In this document: positions 53,659-64,000 of the stretch, piece by piece
Layout: each line of letters starts with the position of its first letter
How positions within the stretch are numbered: position 1 is the first letter of the stretch
DNA from: Cepaea nemoralis
Lineage: Eukaryota; Mollusca; Gastropoda; Stylommatophora; Helicidae
NCBI GenBank assembly: GCA_014155875.1
Contig: JACEFZ010006258.1
Coordinates: forward strand, 397,501-461,500
Direction of reading: 5' to 3'
DNA: 64,000 bases
Translations under genes and position numbers: made by a program
The notes under the pieces: generated by a model
Seen by the model: only the letters and a program-made list of their open reading frames with translations
The model's database searches: none
What the model was told of the DNA's origin: nothing

Positions 53659-55696
53659 GAAGAAGATAGCTCTCTTAAGAAACAAGGAAAGACCAACGCG
53701 TAACACTCTGAGTGAGCTAAAGCAAGCTAGGAAGGATGTGCAAAAGGCTGCCAGGCAGTGTGCAAATGATTATTGGATCAAGTTATGTGAGTCCATTCAA
53801 ATCGCAAGTGATAAGGGAAACATCAGAAGCATGTATGAAGGAATAAAGAAAGCTTGTGGTCCAATGATCAAAAGAAGTGCACCATTGAAAACCTTGACTG
53901 GAGAAATCATAACTGATAAGAAACAGCAGATGGACAGATGGGTAGAGCACTATTTGGAGCTTTACTCAAGTGAGACCAAACTAGCGGATGATGCCCTCAA
54001 CGCCATAGAGGCTCTACCAATTCTTGACCACCTGGACACACTTCCCACCATAACAGAAGTTAAGTGTGCTATAAATGAACTTGCATCTGGCAAGGCTCCA
54101 GATAAGGATGGGATTCCAATAGAGGTTATCAGGAGTGGGCAAGACACACTCACTCTACAGATCCACCAGCTAATAGAGCTATGCTGGCGAGAAGGACAAG
54201 TCCCACAGGATTTCAAAGATTCAAGCATCATAACACTGTACAAGAACAAGGGCGATCGGAGCGATTGCAACATCTATAGGGGTATCTCACTTCTGTGTAT
54301 TGTTGGAAAAGTATTTGCCAGAATTGTTCTGCGCAGACTTCAAGTCCTAGGAGATCAAGTCTACCTCGAATCACAGTGTGGCTTTCGACAGAACCGGTCT
54401 ACCATTGATATGATATTCTCATTGCGACAAATGCAAGAAAAATGCCGTGAACAGAATCAACCACTGTTTATTGCCTTCATCGACCTCACAAAGGCATTTG
54501 ATTTGGTCAGTCGTGAGGGTCTGTTCAAGGCACTAAAGAAGATTGGCTGCCCACCAACTCTTCTGTCCATTGTGGAATCGTTCCACACAGGCATGAAGGG
54601 TATAATCAAGTTTGATGGTGCAACTTCTGAAGAGTTTGAAATCAAGAGTGGAGTTAAGCAAGGTTGTGTACTAGCTCCCACCCTCTTTGGAATATACTTT
54701 TCACTTCTACTGAAATATGCCTTTCGTGATCAGGATGGTGGTATATACATTCACTCACGCTCAGATGGCGGCCTCTACAATGCTCAGAGATTGAAGGCCA
54801 AGACCAAAATTCGGAGGGTACTGATCAGAGAGTTGCTTTTTGCAGATGATGCTGCAGTTACGACCCACTCTGAGGAAGCATTGCAATGTCTATTATCTGC
54901 ATTCTCCAATGCTTGTTCTGAATTTGGTTTAACAATTAGCAAAAAGAAGACACAGATTATGTCACAAGGTGCACATGGGGTACCATCAATCTTTATTGAC
55001 GACGCCGAACTAGAGATGGTAAACCATTTTGCATATCTAGGATCAGTGGTGAATAGCAAATTATCCCTAGATCAGGAAGTCAACATCCGGATTGGTAAGA
55101 CAGCAACAACAATGAACAGGTTAAGAAAAAGTGTCTGGGAGAACAGGAAGCTTACTGCCAAAACAAAAGTCCTTGTCTATCAAGCCTGTGTCCTTAGTAC
55201 TCTTCTTTATGGCAGTGAAACCTGGACAACTTACTCACACCAAGAGAAACATTTAAACAGCTTTCAAATGCGGTGTCTGCGAAGAATTCTTGGTATTAAG
55301 TGGCAAGACAAAATCACAAATACTGAAGTATTGGAAAGATCAGGTTGTGTGACGGTTTATTCCATGCTCAGTCTTCGTAGACTTAGATGGATAGGACATG
55401 TTAGGAGGATGGATGATGGTAGAATACCAAAGGACATCTTTTTTGGTGAATTACAGATGGGTAAGAGATCTCAGGGTCGGCCTCTACTACGATACAAAGA
55501 TGTGTGTAAGCGGGACATGATTGATACAGGCATTGATAATGCACATTGGGAGCAAGTCGCCGCTGAACGTGTTGCATGGAGGGCAAACATCAGAAATGGA
55601 ATAAAGACAAAACAGAAAATTATTGCAGATAAGTCACACACCGAGCATGTGAGACGTAAGATGGTGCATGATTGTGGAAATGACGTGTTCTCATGA
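53648..55696 (+). pseudogene. Reverse transcriptase part of LINE copy 3, 682 codons
   Basis: Nearly identical to residues 272-948 of copy 1. It keeps GFRQNRST, KAFDLV, SGVKQGCVLAPTLF and the catalytic FADDA. Substitutions are few and scattered (for example SGKAPGKDG to SGKAPDKDG, N to I in the NYRGIS motif). It ends GNDVFS because a small deletion and a TGA at 55694 remove the C2H2 finger; NCERTFTA and GLISHIRY-like codons follow as untranslated relics. Confidence 0.93.
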
Positions 55697-55830
55697 ACCA
55701 ACTGTGAACGGACATTTACAGCGTGAATTGGCCTTATCAGTCACATTCGCTACAGCCATAGGTAAATGTTATTATGCCTTTATAAAGCACAAACTATCGT
55801 CGGTCAAAATGGCAAGGTGCCAATGTGTGT

Positions 55831-56170
55831 AATTAGTTAGTTAGTTAGTTTATTTTTTAGTTAGTTAGATAGTTAGTTAGATAATTATTTAGTTAATTAG
55901 TTAGTTAGTTAGTTAATTAGTTAGTTATTTAGTCAGTTATTTAGTTAATTAGTTAGTTAGTTATTTAGTTAGTTAGATAGTTAGTTAGTTAGATAGTTAG
56001 TTATTTAGTTAATTTATTAGTTATGTAGTTAGCTAGATAGGTAGTGTTAGCTAGATAGGTAGTTAGCTATGTAGTTAATTAGTTAGTTAGTTAGTTAGTC
56101 AGTCAGTCAGTCAGTTAGTCAGTCAGTCAGTCAGTCAGTCAGTTAGGTAGTTAGTTAGTTAGTTAGTTAA

Positions 56171-56202
<32 letters not shown>

Positions 56203-56206
56203 GTAT

Positions 56207-56298
<92 letters not shown>

Positions 56299-56300
56299 GT
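55831..56300. repeat. (TTAG)n array, right part
   Basis: About 470 bp of TTAG with GATA-like and (CAGT)n variants (56096-56145). It ends at a SINE-D fragment. Confidence 0.96.
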
Positions 56301-56375
56301 AGTCACGGTTCCAACTTGACGTATGCTCCATTCCTATGCCAGTGAATATCACACAAAATTCTCCTCACTGTCTCA
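56296..56375 (-). repeat. SINE-D fragment
   Basis: Matches the SINE-D insert at 38668-38815: CACGGTTCCAACTT.ACG, ATGCTCC.TTCCT and AGTGAATATCACACAAAA. On the element strand it runs directly into a (CTAA)n tail, the (TTAG)n array on the plus strand. Confidence 0.72.
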
Positions 56376-57862
56376 TTACTTGTCTGTGTATTAGTGTAGG
56401 TTGTAGCACTTGTCTGTGGACTAGAGAAGATTTTATCACTTGTCTCTGTACTAGAGTAGACTGTAGCACTTGTCTGTGTACTAGATTAGACTGTAGCAAT
56501 TGTCTGTGTACTAGAGTAGACTGTAGCACATGTCTGTGTAACATATTTTACTGTAGCACATGTCTGTGTACTAGTGTGGGATATAGCACTTGTCAGTGTA
56601 CTAGAGTAGGACACTGCACTTGTATGTGTACTAGAGTAGACTGTAGCGCTTGTCTGTGTACTAGAGTAGACTGTAGCGCTTGTCTGTGTACTAGAGTAGA
56701 CTGTAGAACTTGTCTGTGTACTAGAGTAGACTGTAGCACTTGACTGTGTACTAGAATAGCCTGTAGCTCTTGACTGTGTACTAGAGTAGACTGTAGCAAT
56801 TGACTGTAATCTAAAGAAAACTGCAGCACTTGTCTGTGTACTAGAGTAGACTGTAGCAATTGTCTGTGTACTAGAGTAGATTGTAGCACTTGACTGTGTA
56901 CTAGAGTATACTGTAGCACTTGACTGTGTACTAGAATAAATTGTAGCACTTGACTGTGTAATAGAGTAGACTGTAGCACTTGACTGTGTACTAGAGTAGA
57001 TTGTAGCATTTGTCTGTGTACTGATTAGACTTTAGCACTTGTCTGTGTACTAGAGTAGACTGTAACACTTGTCTGTGTACTAGATTAGACTGTAGCACTT
57101 GTCTGTGTACTAGATTAGACTGTAGCACTTGTCTGTGTACTAGATTAGACTGTAGAACTTGTCTGTGTACTAGATTAGACTGTAGCACTTGTCTGTGTAC
57201 TAGATTAGACTTTAGCACTTAACTGTGTACTAGATTAGACTGTAGCACTTGTCTGTGTACTAGAGTAGATTGTAACACTTGACTGTGTACTAGATTAGAC
57301 TTTAGCACTTGTCTGTGTACTAGAGTAGATTGTAACACTTAACTGTGTACTAGATTAGACTTTAGCACTTGTCTGTGTACTAGATTAGACTGTAGCACTT
57401 GTCTGTGTACTAGATTAGACTTTAGCACTTAACTGTGTACTAGATTAGACTGTAGCACTTGACTGTGTACTGGATTAGACTGTAGCACTTGACTGTGTAC
57501 TAGATTAGACTGTAGCACTTGTCTGTGTACTAGAGTAGATTGTAACACTTGACTGTGTACTAGAGTAGACTGTAGCACGTGACTGTGTACTAGATTAGAC
57601 TGTAGCACTTGTCTGTGTACTAGAGTAGATTGTAACACTTGACTGTGTACTAGAATAGACTGTAGCACTTGTCTGTGTACTAGAGTAGATTGTAACACTT
57701 GACTGTGTACTAGAGTAGACTGTAGCACGTGACTGTGTACTAGAATAGACTGTAGCACTTGTCTGTGTATTAGAGTAGATTGTAACACTTGACTGTGTAC
57801 TAGAGTAGACTGTAGCACTTGACTGTGTACTAGAATAGACTGTAGCACGTGACTGTGTACTA
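56376..57862. repeat. 30-bp minisatellite, left part
   Basis: About 49 units of 30 bp, consensus words TGTAGCACTTG, CTGTGTACTAGA and TAGAC. Two alternating variants (CTTGTCTGTG and CTTGACTGTG; TAGAGTAG and TAGATTAG) form local patterns. The array continues at 59128-59790 after a LINE insert. Confidence 0.95.
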
Positions 57863-59127
57863 GAACGAACGCACGAAAGAACGAACAAACTTTATTTTCA
57901 AAGGGTTAAGAATTGGCACGCACGCCCGTCTAACATTCTGCCCTTCTATCACTCTCTTTCATACATTATTTCATTCACACATCATTCAAGGCTATCAGAG
58001 AACAGCAACAATATAAAAGATATGCATTATAAAGGTATGGGCAAAATGCGAACATCAATACTTTACGACTTAGTAATATTAGCTAATGGTGTGACACTTG
58101 TTATTAGCCATGTGGAATATGCTGGTCTACCAAAATGGGACTGGCTGTTATACTAGGGTTTTGTTATTATTATTATTTGTATTATTAAGGGGGAAGATAA
58201 TCCGTACTGAGACAGTGTTCGAATAATTTGCGATTATATGTATAGGGATTGGTGATGCCTTTGATTTCTAGTGGAAGATTGTTGCATAGCTGAGCTGCAG
58301 AGTACGTTAAGCTTGTTTTGTATAAGTCAATCCTAGGCTTTGGAATGCGTAATATTGTTAATCGTTTACTGTGTCTAGCATTATATTTAAACAATGGCCA
58401 AAGGTAATTTGAGGCATTCCGATGTAGGATTTTGTGAATTAGTTTATCCTTATTGAAAAGCAGGCGTTTGCGGAGTGGTAGTAACTGAAGGCGTTTATGC
58501 AGGCTAGGATTGTCAGATAAATGTTTGCTATAAATTAGACTCATTGCTCGTTTCTGGAGTAAGTAAAGTCGCTTGGTGCTTGAATTAGAACAACCGTCCC
58601 AGATTGTAGAGCAGTAGTCAAAATGTGTCTGTAAATGAGAATTTAGAATATTTGTCTTGTGTCCTCAGTCAAGGAAATTTTTGATTTTGGCGAGTTGGAA
58701 GACTTTTTTCGCTATTTGTTTAGTGAGCGCTTGAACGTGAGAATTAAAGATTAGGTTTCTATCAATGATTAGGTCTACTGTTTTGTGATCAATTGCACTT
58801 TCTACTGGCAAGTTATCGATGTGAAGTTGAAGTGATGTGTGTGAGTTTAGAGTTTGAAGTCTTTGCCTGGTTGTTAATAGCATTGATTTTGTTTTAGTGA
58901 TGTTATTTTGCATACAATTTTCATAGCTCCACCTAACTACATTATTTAATTCTTGTTGCAAAGACAACTCCAACAAAATACAGTTTTCAGCGTTTGAATA
59001 CACTGTACAGTCGTCTGCAAATAGATCGCAGGACGACGAAAGATAAAAAGGTAGATCGTTAATATATATGGCAAATAATAGAGGGCCAAGAATAGAGCCT
59101 TGCGGTACTCCAATATTAAAGGTAGTT
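57863..59127 (-). mobile_element. CR1/jockey-like LINE end inside the 30-bp minisatellite
   Basis: The minus strand starts at the RT motif IGVPQGSILGPLLFAIYIND (about 59120-59060) followed by CDLFADDCTVYSNAE (catalytic FADD near 59011-59022), a region SMLLTTRQRLQTL, then the C-terminal part RNASNYLWPLFKYNARHSKR and SLTYSAAQLCNNLPLEIK (58544-58185). About 320 bp of 3' untranslated sequence end in a GTTCGTTC-rich tail at 57864-57890. It is truncated 5' of the GVPQGS motif. Confidence 0.85.
58185..59127 (-). pseudogene. RT palm/thumb and C-terminal fragment (CR1/jockey-like)
   Basis: Two frame segments, 59127-58665 and 58544-58185, with an interruption near 58600-58660. SILGPLLFAIYINDLP and FADDCTVY are diagnostic for non-LTR RT of the CR1/L2/jockey/Rex group. 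The C-terminal NNLPLEIK segment is typical of the same group. All motifs before motif B are missing. Confidence 0.85.
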
Positions 59128-59790
59128 AAGATTAGACTGTAGCACTTGACTGTGTACTAGAGTAGAATGTAGCACTTGCCTGTGTACTAGAGTAGACTGT
59201 AGCGCTTGACTGTGTACTAGAGTAGACTGTAGCACTTGACTGTGTACTACAGTAGATTGTAGCACTTGTCTGTTTACTAGAGTAGACTGTAGCACTTGAC
59301 TGTGTACTACAGTAGATTGTAGCACTTGTCTGTGTACTAGAGTAGACTGTAGCACTTGACTGTGTACTAGAATAGATTGTAGCACTTGTCTGTGTACTAG
59401 AGTAGTCTGTAGCACTTGACTGTGTACTACAGTAGACTGTAGCACTTGCCTGTTTACTAGAGTAGACTGTAGCACTTGACTGTGTACTAGAGTAGACTGT
59501 AGCACTTGACTGTATACTAGAGTAGACTGTAGCACTTGACTGCGTACTAGAGTAGATTGCAGCACTTGACTGTGTGCTAGAATAGATTGTAGCACTTGAC
59601 TGTTTACTAGAGTAGACTGTAGCACTTGTCTGTGTACTGGAGTAGATTGTAGCACTTGTCTGTGTACTAGAGTAGACTGTAGCTCTTGTCTGTGTACTAG
59701 AGTACTAGAGTAATTGTAGCACATATCTGTGTACTAGAGTAGACTGTAGCACCTGTCTGTGGACTAGAGTAGACTGTATCTCTTGTCTGT
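59128..59790. repeat. 30-bp minisatellite, right part
   Basis: About 22 units of the same 30-bp repeat, getting more degenerate to about 59960. Confidence 0.93.
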
Positions 59791-59974
59791 GTACTAGGAT
59801 AGTCTGTAGCACTTGGCAGTTAGTAAGTAAAGTGTAGCAATTGTCGGGTATTAGAGTAACCTGTATTACTTGACAGGTACTAGGATAAACTGCACTAGAT
59901 GTGTGGGTTTTAGGGCTGACAGTAGCACTTTGTAGCGGTATTATGGTAAACTATAGCACATGTAGGGGATTACG

Positions 59975-60083
59975 GTTGTTTAGAAATCAATGGCAAACTA
60001 ACTGAACGTAAACTTTCCCAGTAAATCACAAATAACCAAGAAATTATGAGGTTGACTGTAACGTCATGTAAAGGACACGAAAC
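59975..60083 (+). repeat. SINE-B 3' part
   Basis: Core AATCAATGGCAAACTAACTG, TTTCCCAGTAAATCACAAA and CATGTAAAGGACACGAAA. It marks the border between two minisatellites. Confidence 0.75.
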
Positions 60084-60109
60084 TTACTAAATCTCTGTCA
60101 CATCACTTC

Positions 60110-60640
60110 CGTGTGCTGTTATGATTGCAACAATGTTATGATTGTCAATGCCGTAAGATTTCACACCTGTTATAATTTTTTCCTTGTTAAGATAACTTCT
60201 GCGTTAGGATTGTTCCTATACTATGATTTCCCTCATGTTTTGATCGTCCCCATGTTATGATTGTCTCCATGTTATGATTGTCCCTATACTATGATTTCCC
60301 TTTTGTTATGTTTGTCTCCTTGTTATGATTGTCCCTATACTACGGTTCCCCTCATATCCCTCATGGGGACAGTCATGTTATGATTGTCCATTGTCCACAT
60401 TTTATGATTGTTCCCATGTTATGAGTGTCCCCATGTTATGATTGTCGACATGTTATGATTGTTTCCCTATTATCGTTGTCTGTATGCTTTGATTCCCCCA
60501 TAAGAAGATTGTGCGCATGTTATGATTACCGCTTTGATATGATGTCCTTCCTCTTATGATTTTCCCAAGTTATGATTTCCCCATGTTATGATGTCCCTAT
60601 GTTACAATGTCCTTTATGATGTTGTTGTTATTGTTGTTTT
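60110..60640. repeat. ATGTTATGATT minisatellite, left part
   Basis: Imperfect units of 16-18 bp of the type CCCATGTTATGATTGTC. Continues at 60955-61480 after a SINE-A. Confidence 0.92.
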
Positions 60641-60647
60641 TTGGCAC

Positions 60648-60938
60648 TCGCTCGTTTTGAACTCAAGTCCATACACGCTACTTCCAGTAGCACTGGACTG
60701 AATTTTGCGAGTGAATTAGCTTTCCTTATTACCCGTGTCTCTCGCCATCAGACAAACCCACTCCGACTTCAGAGGTACTTGTAATTTACGTCCGTTCGTC
60801 CTCAAGTCAAAGACGATAGGTCAACATTCGAGTCCAACTGTCCAGTGTAGGTGTTGAACCGCTCCCTCATTATCAGCACACCGGATGTTTAAGAACACGC
60901 GTTGTTATCCATTCAGCCATGCTGGCCTACCCCCCCCC
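60648..60938 (-). repeat. SINE-A inserted in the minisatellite
   Basis: The reverse complement reads the tRNA-like head (TGGCTGAATGGATAACAACG), CCGGTGTGCTGATAATGAGG, the body blocks with TCTGATGGCGAGAG, and the TTGAGTTCAAAACGAGCGAG end. It is almost complete. The C-run beside it at 60931-60944 may be part of the flank. Confidence 0.9.
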
Positions 60939-60954
60939 CCCCCTCACGTTCTGA

Positions 60955-61480
60955 TTCACCTATGTTATGATTTTCCAATGTTATGATTTTCCCATGTGAT
61001 GATTTTCTACTGTTATGATCTCCCAATGTTAAGAATTTCCAATGTTAAGATTTTCCAATATTATGATTTTTCCATTGTTATGATTTTCTAATGTTATGAT
61101 TTTCGAATGCTATGATTTTTCAATGTAATGATTTTCCTATATTATGATTTTCCCATGTTATTTTCCCATGTTATGATGTTCCCATGCTATGATTTTCCCA
61201 TGTTATGATTTTCCAATATAATGATTTTCCCACGTTATGATTTCCCCTATATTATTACTCCCTCATGTTATGATTTCCCCAAGTTATGAATTCCCCATTT
61301 TATGATACCTCCCCCCCCCCTCACGTTATGAATATAAATCTAATTCAAATTATGAAGTCCGCCATGTTATGATTTCTACAAGTCATGAAGTTCCAACATA
61401 TGATTTCCTCAATGTTGTGATTTCACCTACCGTAGAGCTGCTCCGTGTTATAACTCCCCCACCCCTCACATGTTATGAAT
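60955..61480. repeat. ATGTTATGATT minisatellite, right part
   Basis: Units such as CCAATGTTATGATTTT of about 16-17 bp, with C-runs near 61310 and 61456. Confidence 0.92.
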
Positions 61481-61509
61481 GCCCTACTTTATGACACCCC
61501 CTCCCCCCC

Positions 61510-62037
61510 TGTCAGGGTCTTAGACCTGGCTCGTTATACCTAACACATGTGAGACAAGTACAAGTACAACATGATTGGACTTGAGACACAACGACACGAA
61601 GTTCAATGGATTTATTTACAAATCACATGCAACACGATCTAGTTTGGCATGTGATGATCATTACAATACATATACAATGCATCAATACACTTACAGACAA
61701 CCCACAGCTTTACAGTCTATCTCACAAGATGTACAAGCACTCGACTTTCGGGCACAGAACACAAAGCCTTTCTCTACCCACACGTCCTGTCTGGTCCGAG
61801 TACCGAAGCTGTCTGTCTGTTTCTCACAAAGCGCTTGCCCTCTGTGGATTGACGTCACGAGGACCGCGTGCGCCTTGCTTTGTCCTTGCCTGACCGCTGG
61901 CTATCGCGTCAGCCAGCAACCTGCGGGCAGGTAACTAATACTCGCCTGGCTGGCGTAACGACGTCCCTGCATCCCGGTTGGGGACTATCGCCTGGCGGGC
62001 GTAACGATGTTCCTGCATCTCGGTTCGAGATTCTGAC
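61510..62037 (-). repeat. 3' LTR of a Ty3/Gypsy element
   Basis: On the minus strand it starts TGTCAGAATC and ends GACCCTGACA, so the ends form an imperfect inverted repeat. It contains an AATAAA polyadenylation signal (near 61610, minus strand). An approximately 50-bp segment with GGCGTAACGA.GT.CCTGCAT (plus-strand reading) is present twice in tandem at 61940-62035, in what would be the upstream promoter part. The partner LTR is beyond 64000. Confidence 0.75.
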
Positions 62038-62062
62038 ACGCTTCCCCCCCCCCCCGGGGCTT
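62038..62062 (-). promoter_or_regulatory. Polypurine tract
   Basis: On the minus strand a run of about twelve G followed by AAGCG lies directly before the LTR. This is where plus-strand DNA synthesis of a retroelement is primed. Confidence 0.7.
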
Positions 62063-63400
62063 CTTCATGAAAGATCTCATCTTTCATGTATACTCTCTAT
62101 ATACATACCGGGTTAATATTTTAACCATGTCAGAATCGACCTTTCTGTTGTTATATACATTGGTATAGAAATACATAAGAATACATATATTGGCATAGAA
62201 ATACATAAGAAATGCAAGTTGTATTTTAAGACATGTGGTGTTCAATCTTTACCACTTGCCAAGTTTCATCCCTTCCATGGATGATTACCTGAGTTGCAAT
62301 ATTGACCCAGTCAGATCGGTAGCACCAGCTTTCAAAGCAACTACCTCGCAACCTCTGAAAAAAAAATAATAATATGCTCTTTGTAACCAAAAAACATCTG
62401 GTAAGACTGTAATACGGCTTTTATATAAGCCGCATTCAACGCTCGAGCTCTGACCTTATTTGGCCAGGAGCTCTTCTGTCGGTCTACAACGTCGGTAACC
62501 CTATACCATGCCCAGTTGATGACTTCTTGGAGTGTTAACAATCTGGCAACAACATGGCTATTTATATACAACACATATTCAAATACATTTCAATTTACTG
62601 CCCTTGGTGTAATAATGTAATAACAATTAAATGAAAGGGACATAATTTCAAAAACTATCAAATCTAATATAATACAATTATTATTCTATTTCTCAGCGTC
62701 ATAGCTTGATGCTTTTCCATACTAGCGAAAAAAAATGTCGATAGCATGAATAAGTTAATCAAGATATGATTCTAAGATTACACTAATTGAAAAAATCTTG
62801 ATACACAATTCGTGTATTCGAAATTGGTGATTCATAATTATTTTAGAAGCGTCATATCTTTTTAAGGTTTTGTTTGTCGTCTGCTAATTTTGAACTAACT
62901 TTATAAATTATCCGGAAGTACACACGAACAGATGATGTTAAAAATTCTATAACACACTTGTTCCGGTCTGATGTAACAATTCGGAATGTAACTGTCCTGA
63001 TAGTTCATGTGCTCGTTGTTTCGCTGGAACACTTCTGGATTTTGATTGACTGCAGTGGTGTAAATGTCAACGTTTAGGTCACTCTTTCATACACGGATTA
63101 AAATACCACTGGATATGTTCCAATCGCAGATATCACTGATAAATTGGATAGTTCGCTTGAGGTAAGTTCAGAGCGAATGTGGCACTGTTCTTGTTTCGTA
63201 CTATATATATACAATTAATATTGTTCGCTTTCTACCACATACTACACAATTATTCACGACACTTATTACAATAATAATAAAATAAGAAAAACTATATATA
63301 TTGGGAATGAACCCTATCACATCACATAGTAGACATACACAGCTTTCGTGGAAAAAAAACTTCACTGATGGCTGTGTTGGTCTGAGTGTATTTAACACAC
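62063..63400 (-). other. Internal region of the Gypsy element without integrase
   Basis: An integrase ORF would be expected here, after RNase H. I see only AT-rich sequence and short unrecognised frames (62574-62341 and 63413-63201). The integrase has been deleted or replaced, so the element is defective. Confidence 0.5.
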
Positions 63401-63405
63401 TGCAC

Positions 63406-64000
63406 TCAGACATTAGTGCTTACGGGGTCGGTCGGACAACGGGACAAAAGATCGGCTATCGTGTTGGTTCTGCCAGCGATATGTCGAACTTCAAAGCTGT
63501 AATCTTGAAGCTTAAGAGACCAGCGCGCTATCATTTGGTTGGTAGGTACTCCTGAAGTGATAAATTTCAATGGACTATTGTCGGACTCCACAATAAAATG
63601 ACGTCCCAGGAGGAATCTGGACAATTTAGTTATACCCACCACTAAAGCAAGGGCTTCCAACTGTGGTGTCGACCAAGCACGTTCTCTTGGTTTCAACTTT
63701 CTAGAGACGTAGTATACAGGATGTAGAATGTTATCATGTTCCTGTAACAGAACTGCCCCAATCGCCACGGAGCTCGCCTCTGTGCGTAATCTGAAAGGAA
63801 TATGTAAATTTGGCAATTTGAGAATGGGATTCTTTAAACTATTCTCAGAAAAATAAGATAACACTTTCTGGAATGCAAATTTTAGGCATTCATTGTTTAC
63901 AATCTTTTCAGGTTTATCTTTCGTTAGTAGGTTAGTAAATATTTCCGTCAGTTCAGCAAAATCTGGTATGAACTGCCTATAATAATTTAGTAGTCCTAAC
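63406..64000 (-). pseudogene. Ty3/Gypsy pol: RT end and RNase H (continues past the edge)
   Basis: The frame is open from the window edge: LGLLNYYRQFIPDFAELTEI and LTKDKPEKIV (RT thumb), then the RNase H-type region FRLRTEASSVAIGAVLLQEH, HPVYYVSRKLKPRERAWSTP, ALALVVGITKLSRFLLGR, ESDNSPLKFI and FEVRHIAGRTNTIADLLSRC. This is the standard Gypsy order with the tether ending ADLLSR. The first Asp of RNase H is replaced by Glu in RTEASS (usually TDAS). A stop follows soon after (STNV), where the integrase should begin. Confidence 0.92.

Larger units (their letters stand above)
53036..55825 (+). mobile_element. LINE copy 3, 5'-truncated, inside (TTAG)n
   Basis: Starts at the endonuclease codons corresponding to about 17000 of copy 1 (ATGAGGAGTTAGAC; the AGTTAG overlaps the array in sequence) and ends GGTGCCAATG like copy 1. 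The ORF is in two parts, 53053-53658 and 53648-55696, because 26 bp present in copy 1 are missing near 53604. A stop at the zinc finger removes its end. Confidence 0.93.

Noticed and set aside
52658..56300. Telomeric or interstitial telomere repeat
   Set aside because: The unit is TTAG, not TTAGGG or TTAGG, with many TTAA and CAGT variants; it is better explained as a microsatellite.
56336..59724. Long frames in the 30-bp minisatellite (HSQVLQSTLV or CTRVDCSTCL repeats)
   Set aside because: A 30-bp period keeps all frames open by itself; there is no start context, signal or domain that argues for a protein.
56376..59790. CRISPR-like array of 30-bp repeats
   Set aside because: There are no spacers; the units are directly adjacent and differ only at a few positions.

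Overview
The window looks like intergenic or intronic DNA from a repeat-rich animal genome. A marine invertebrate, most likely a gastropod mollusc, is my inference from the style of the retroelements, the tRNA-derived SINEs and the very high microsatellite content; no host gene was available to confirm it. I could not recognise one host protein-coding gene, rRNA or functional tRNA gene. Every protein-coding stretch that I could identify belongs to a transposable element, and most are broken by frameshifts, truncations or later insertions.

Layout. 1-5 kb: tRNA-derived SINEs (families called SINE-A and SINE-B here), GA/GACA microsatellites, and a LINE 3' end split by a 454-bp hAT-type MITE with perfect 8-bp target duplications. 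5.7-9.7 kb: two nearly identical direct repeats of about 760 bp flank a decayed LINE with an RNase H domain. 10-15.9 kb: SINE-B copies, an array alternating (CTGT)n with a fixed block of about 85 bp, and a very long polypurine tract. 15.9-22.4 kb: one almost intact APE-type LINE on the plus strand (974-codon ORF with endonuclease, reverse transcriptase and C-terminal C2H2 finger) and an internally deleted copy on the minus strand with a 16-bp target duplication. 22.5-23.5 kb: a LINE C-terminal fragment in which a 42-bp stretch of reverse transcriptase codons has been amplified into a minisatellite. 24.05-26.63 kb: a Penelope-like element (RT plus GIY-YIG nuclease) with 12-bp target duplications. 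27-28.6 kb: two copies of a third SINE. 29.0-32.8 kb: an LTR retrotransposon with 619-bp LTRs and no recognisable gag-pol. 32.9-34.6 kb: ACC/AAC-rich low-complexity DNA. 35.7-39.5 kb: a minus-strand LINE carrying four later insertions (a SINE-B, another LINE 3' end, a hAT MITE and a fourth SINE). 40-46 kb: trinucleotide arrays, SINE-A, LINE scraps. 46-49.9 kb: a 34-bp minisatellite with higher-order structure, interrupted by a second Penelope-like element whose 3' flank has a degenerate hammerhead-ribozyme-like motif. 50.5-51.9 kb: LINE end and SINE-B. 52.7-56.3 kb: a third copy of the 16-kb LINE inside a (TTAG)n array. 56.4-59.8 kb: a 30-bp minisatellite interrupted by a CR1/jockey-like LINE end. 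60-61.5 kb: an ATGTTATGATT-type minisatellite interrupted by SINE-A. 61.5-64 kb: the 3' LTR, polypurine tract and RT/RNase H region of a Ty3/Gypsy element on the minus strand that continues past the window edge.

Nothing here acts as a pathway. The coherent story is one of nested insertion: retroelements land in tandem arrays, element tails resemble nearby arrays, and in one case element coding sequence itself has become the array. The three copies of the 16-kb LINE are very similar and the LTR pairs differ at few positions, so some of this activity looks recent.
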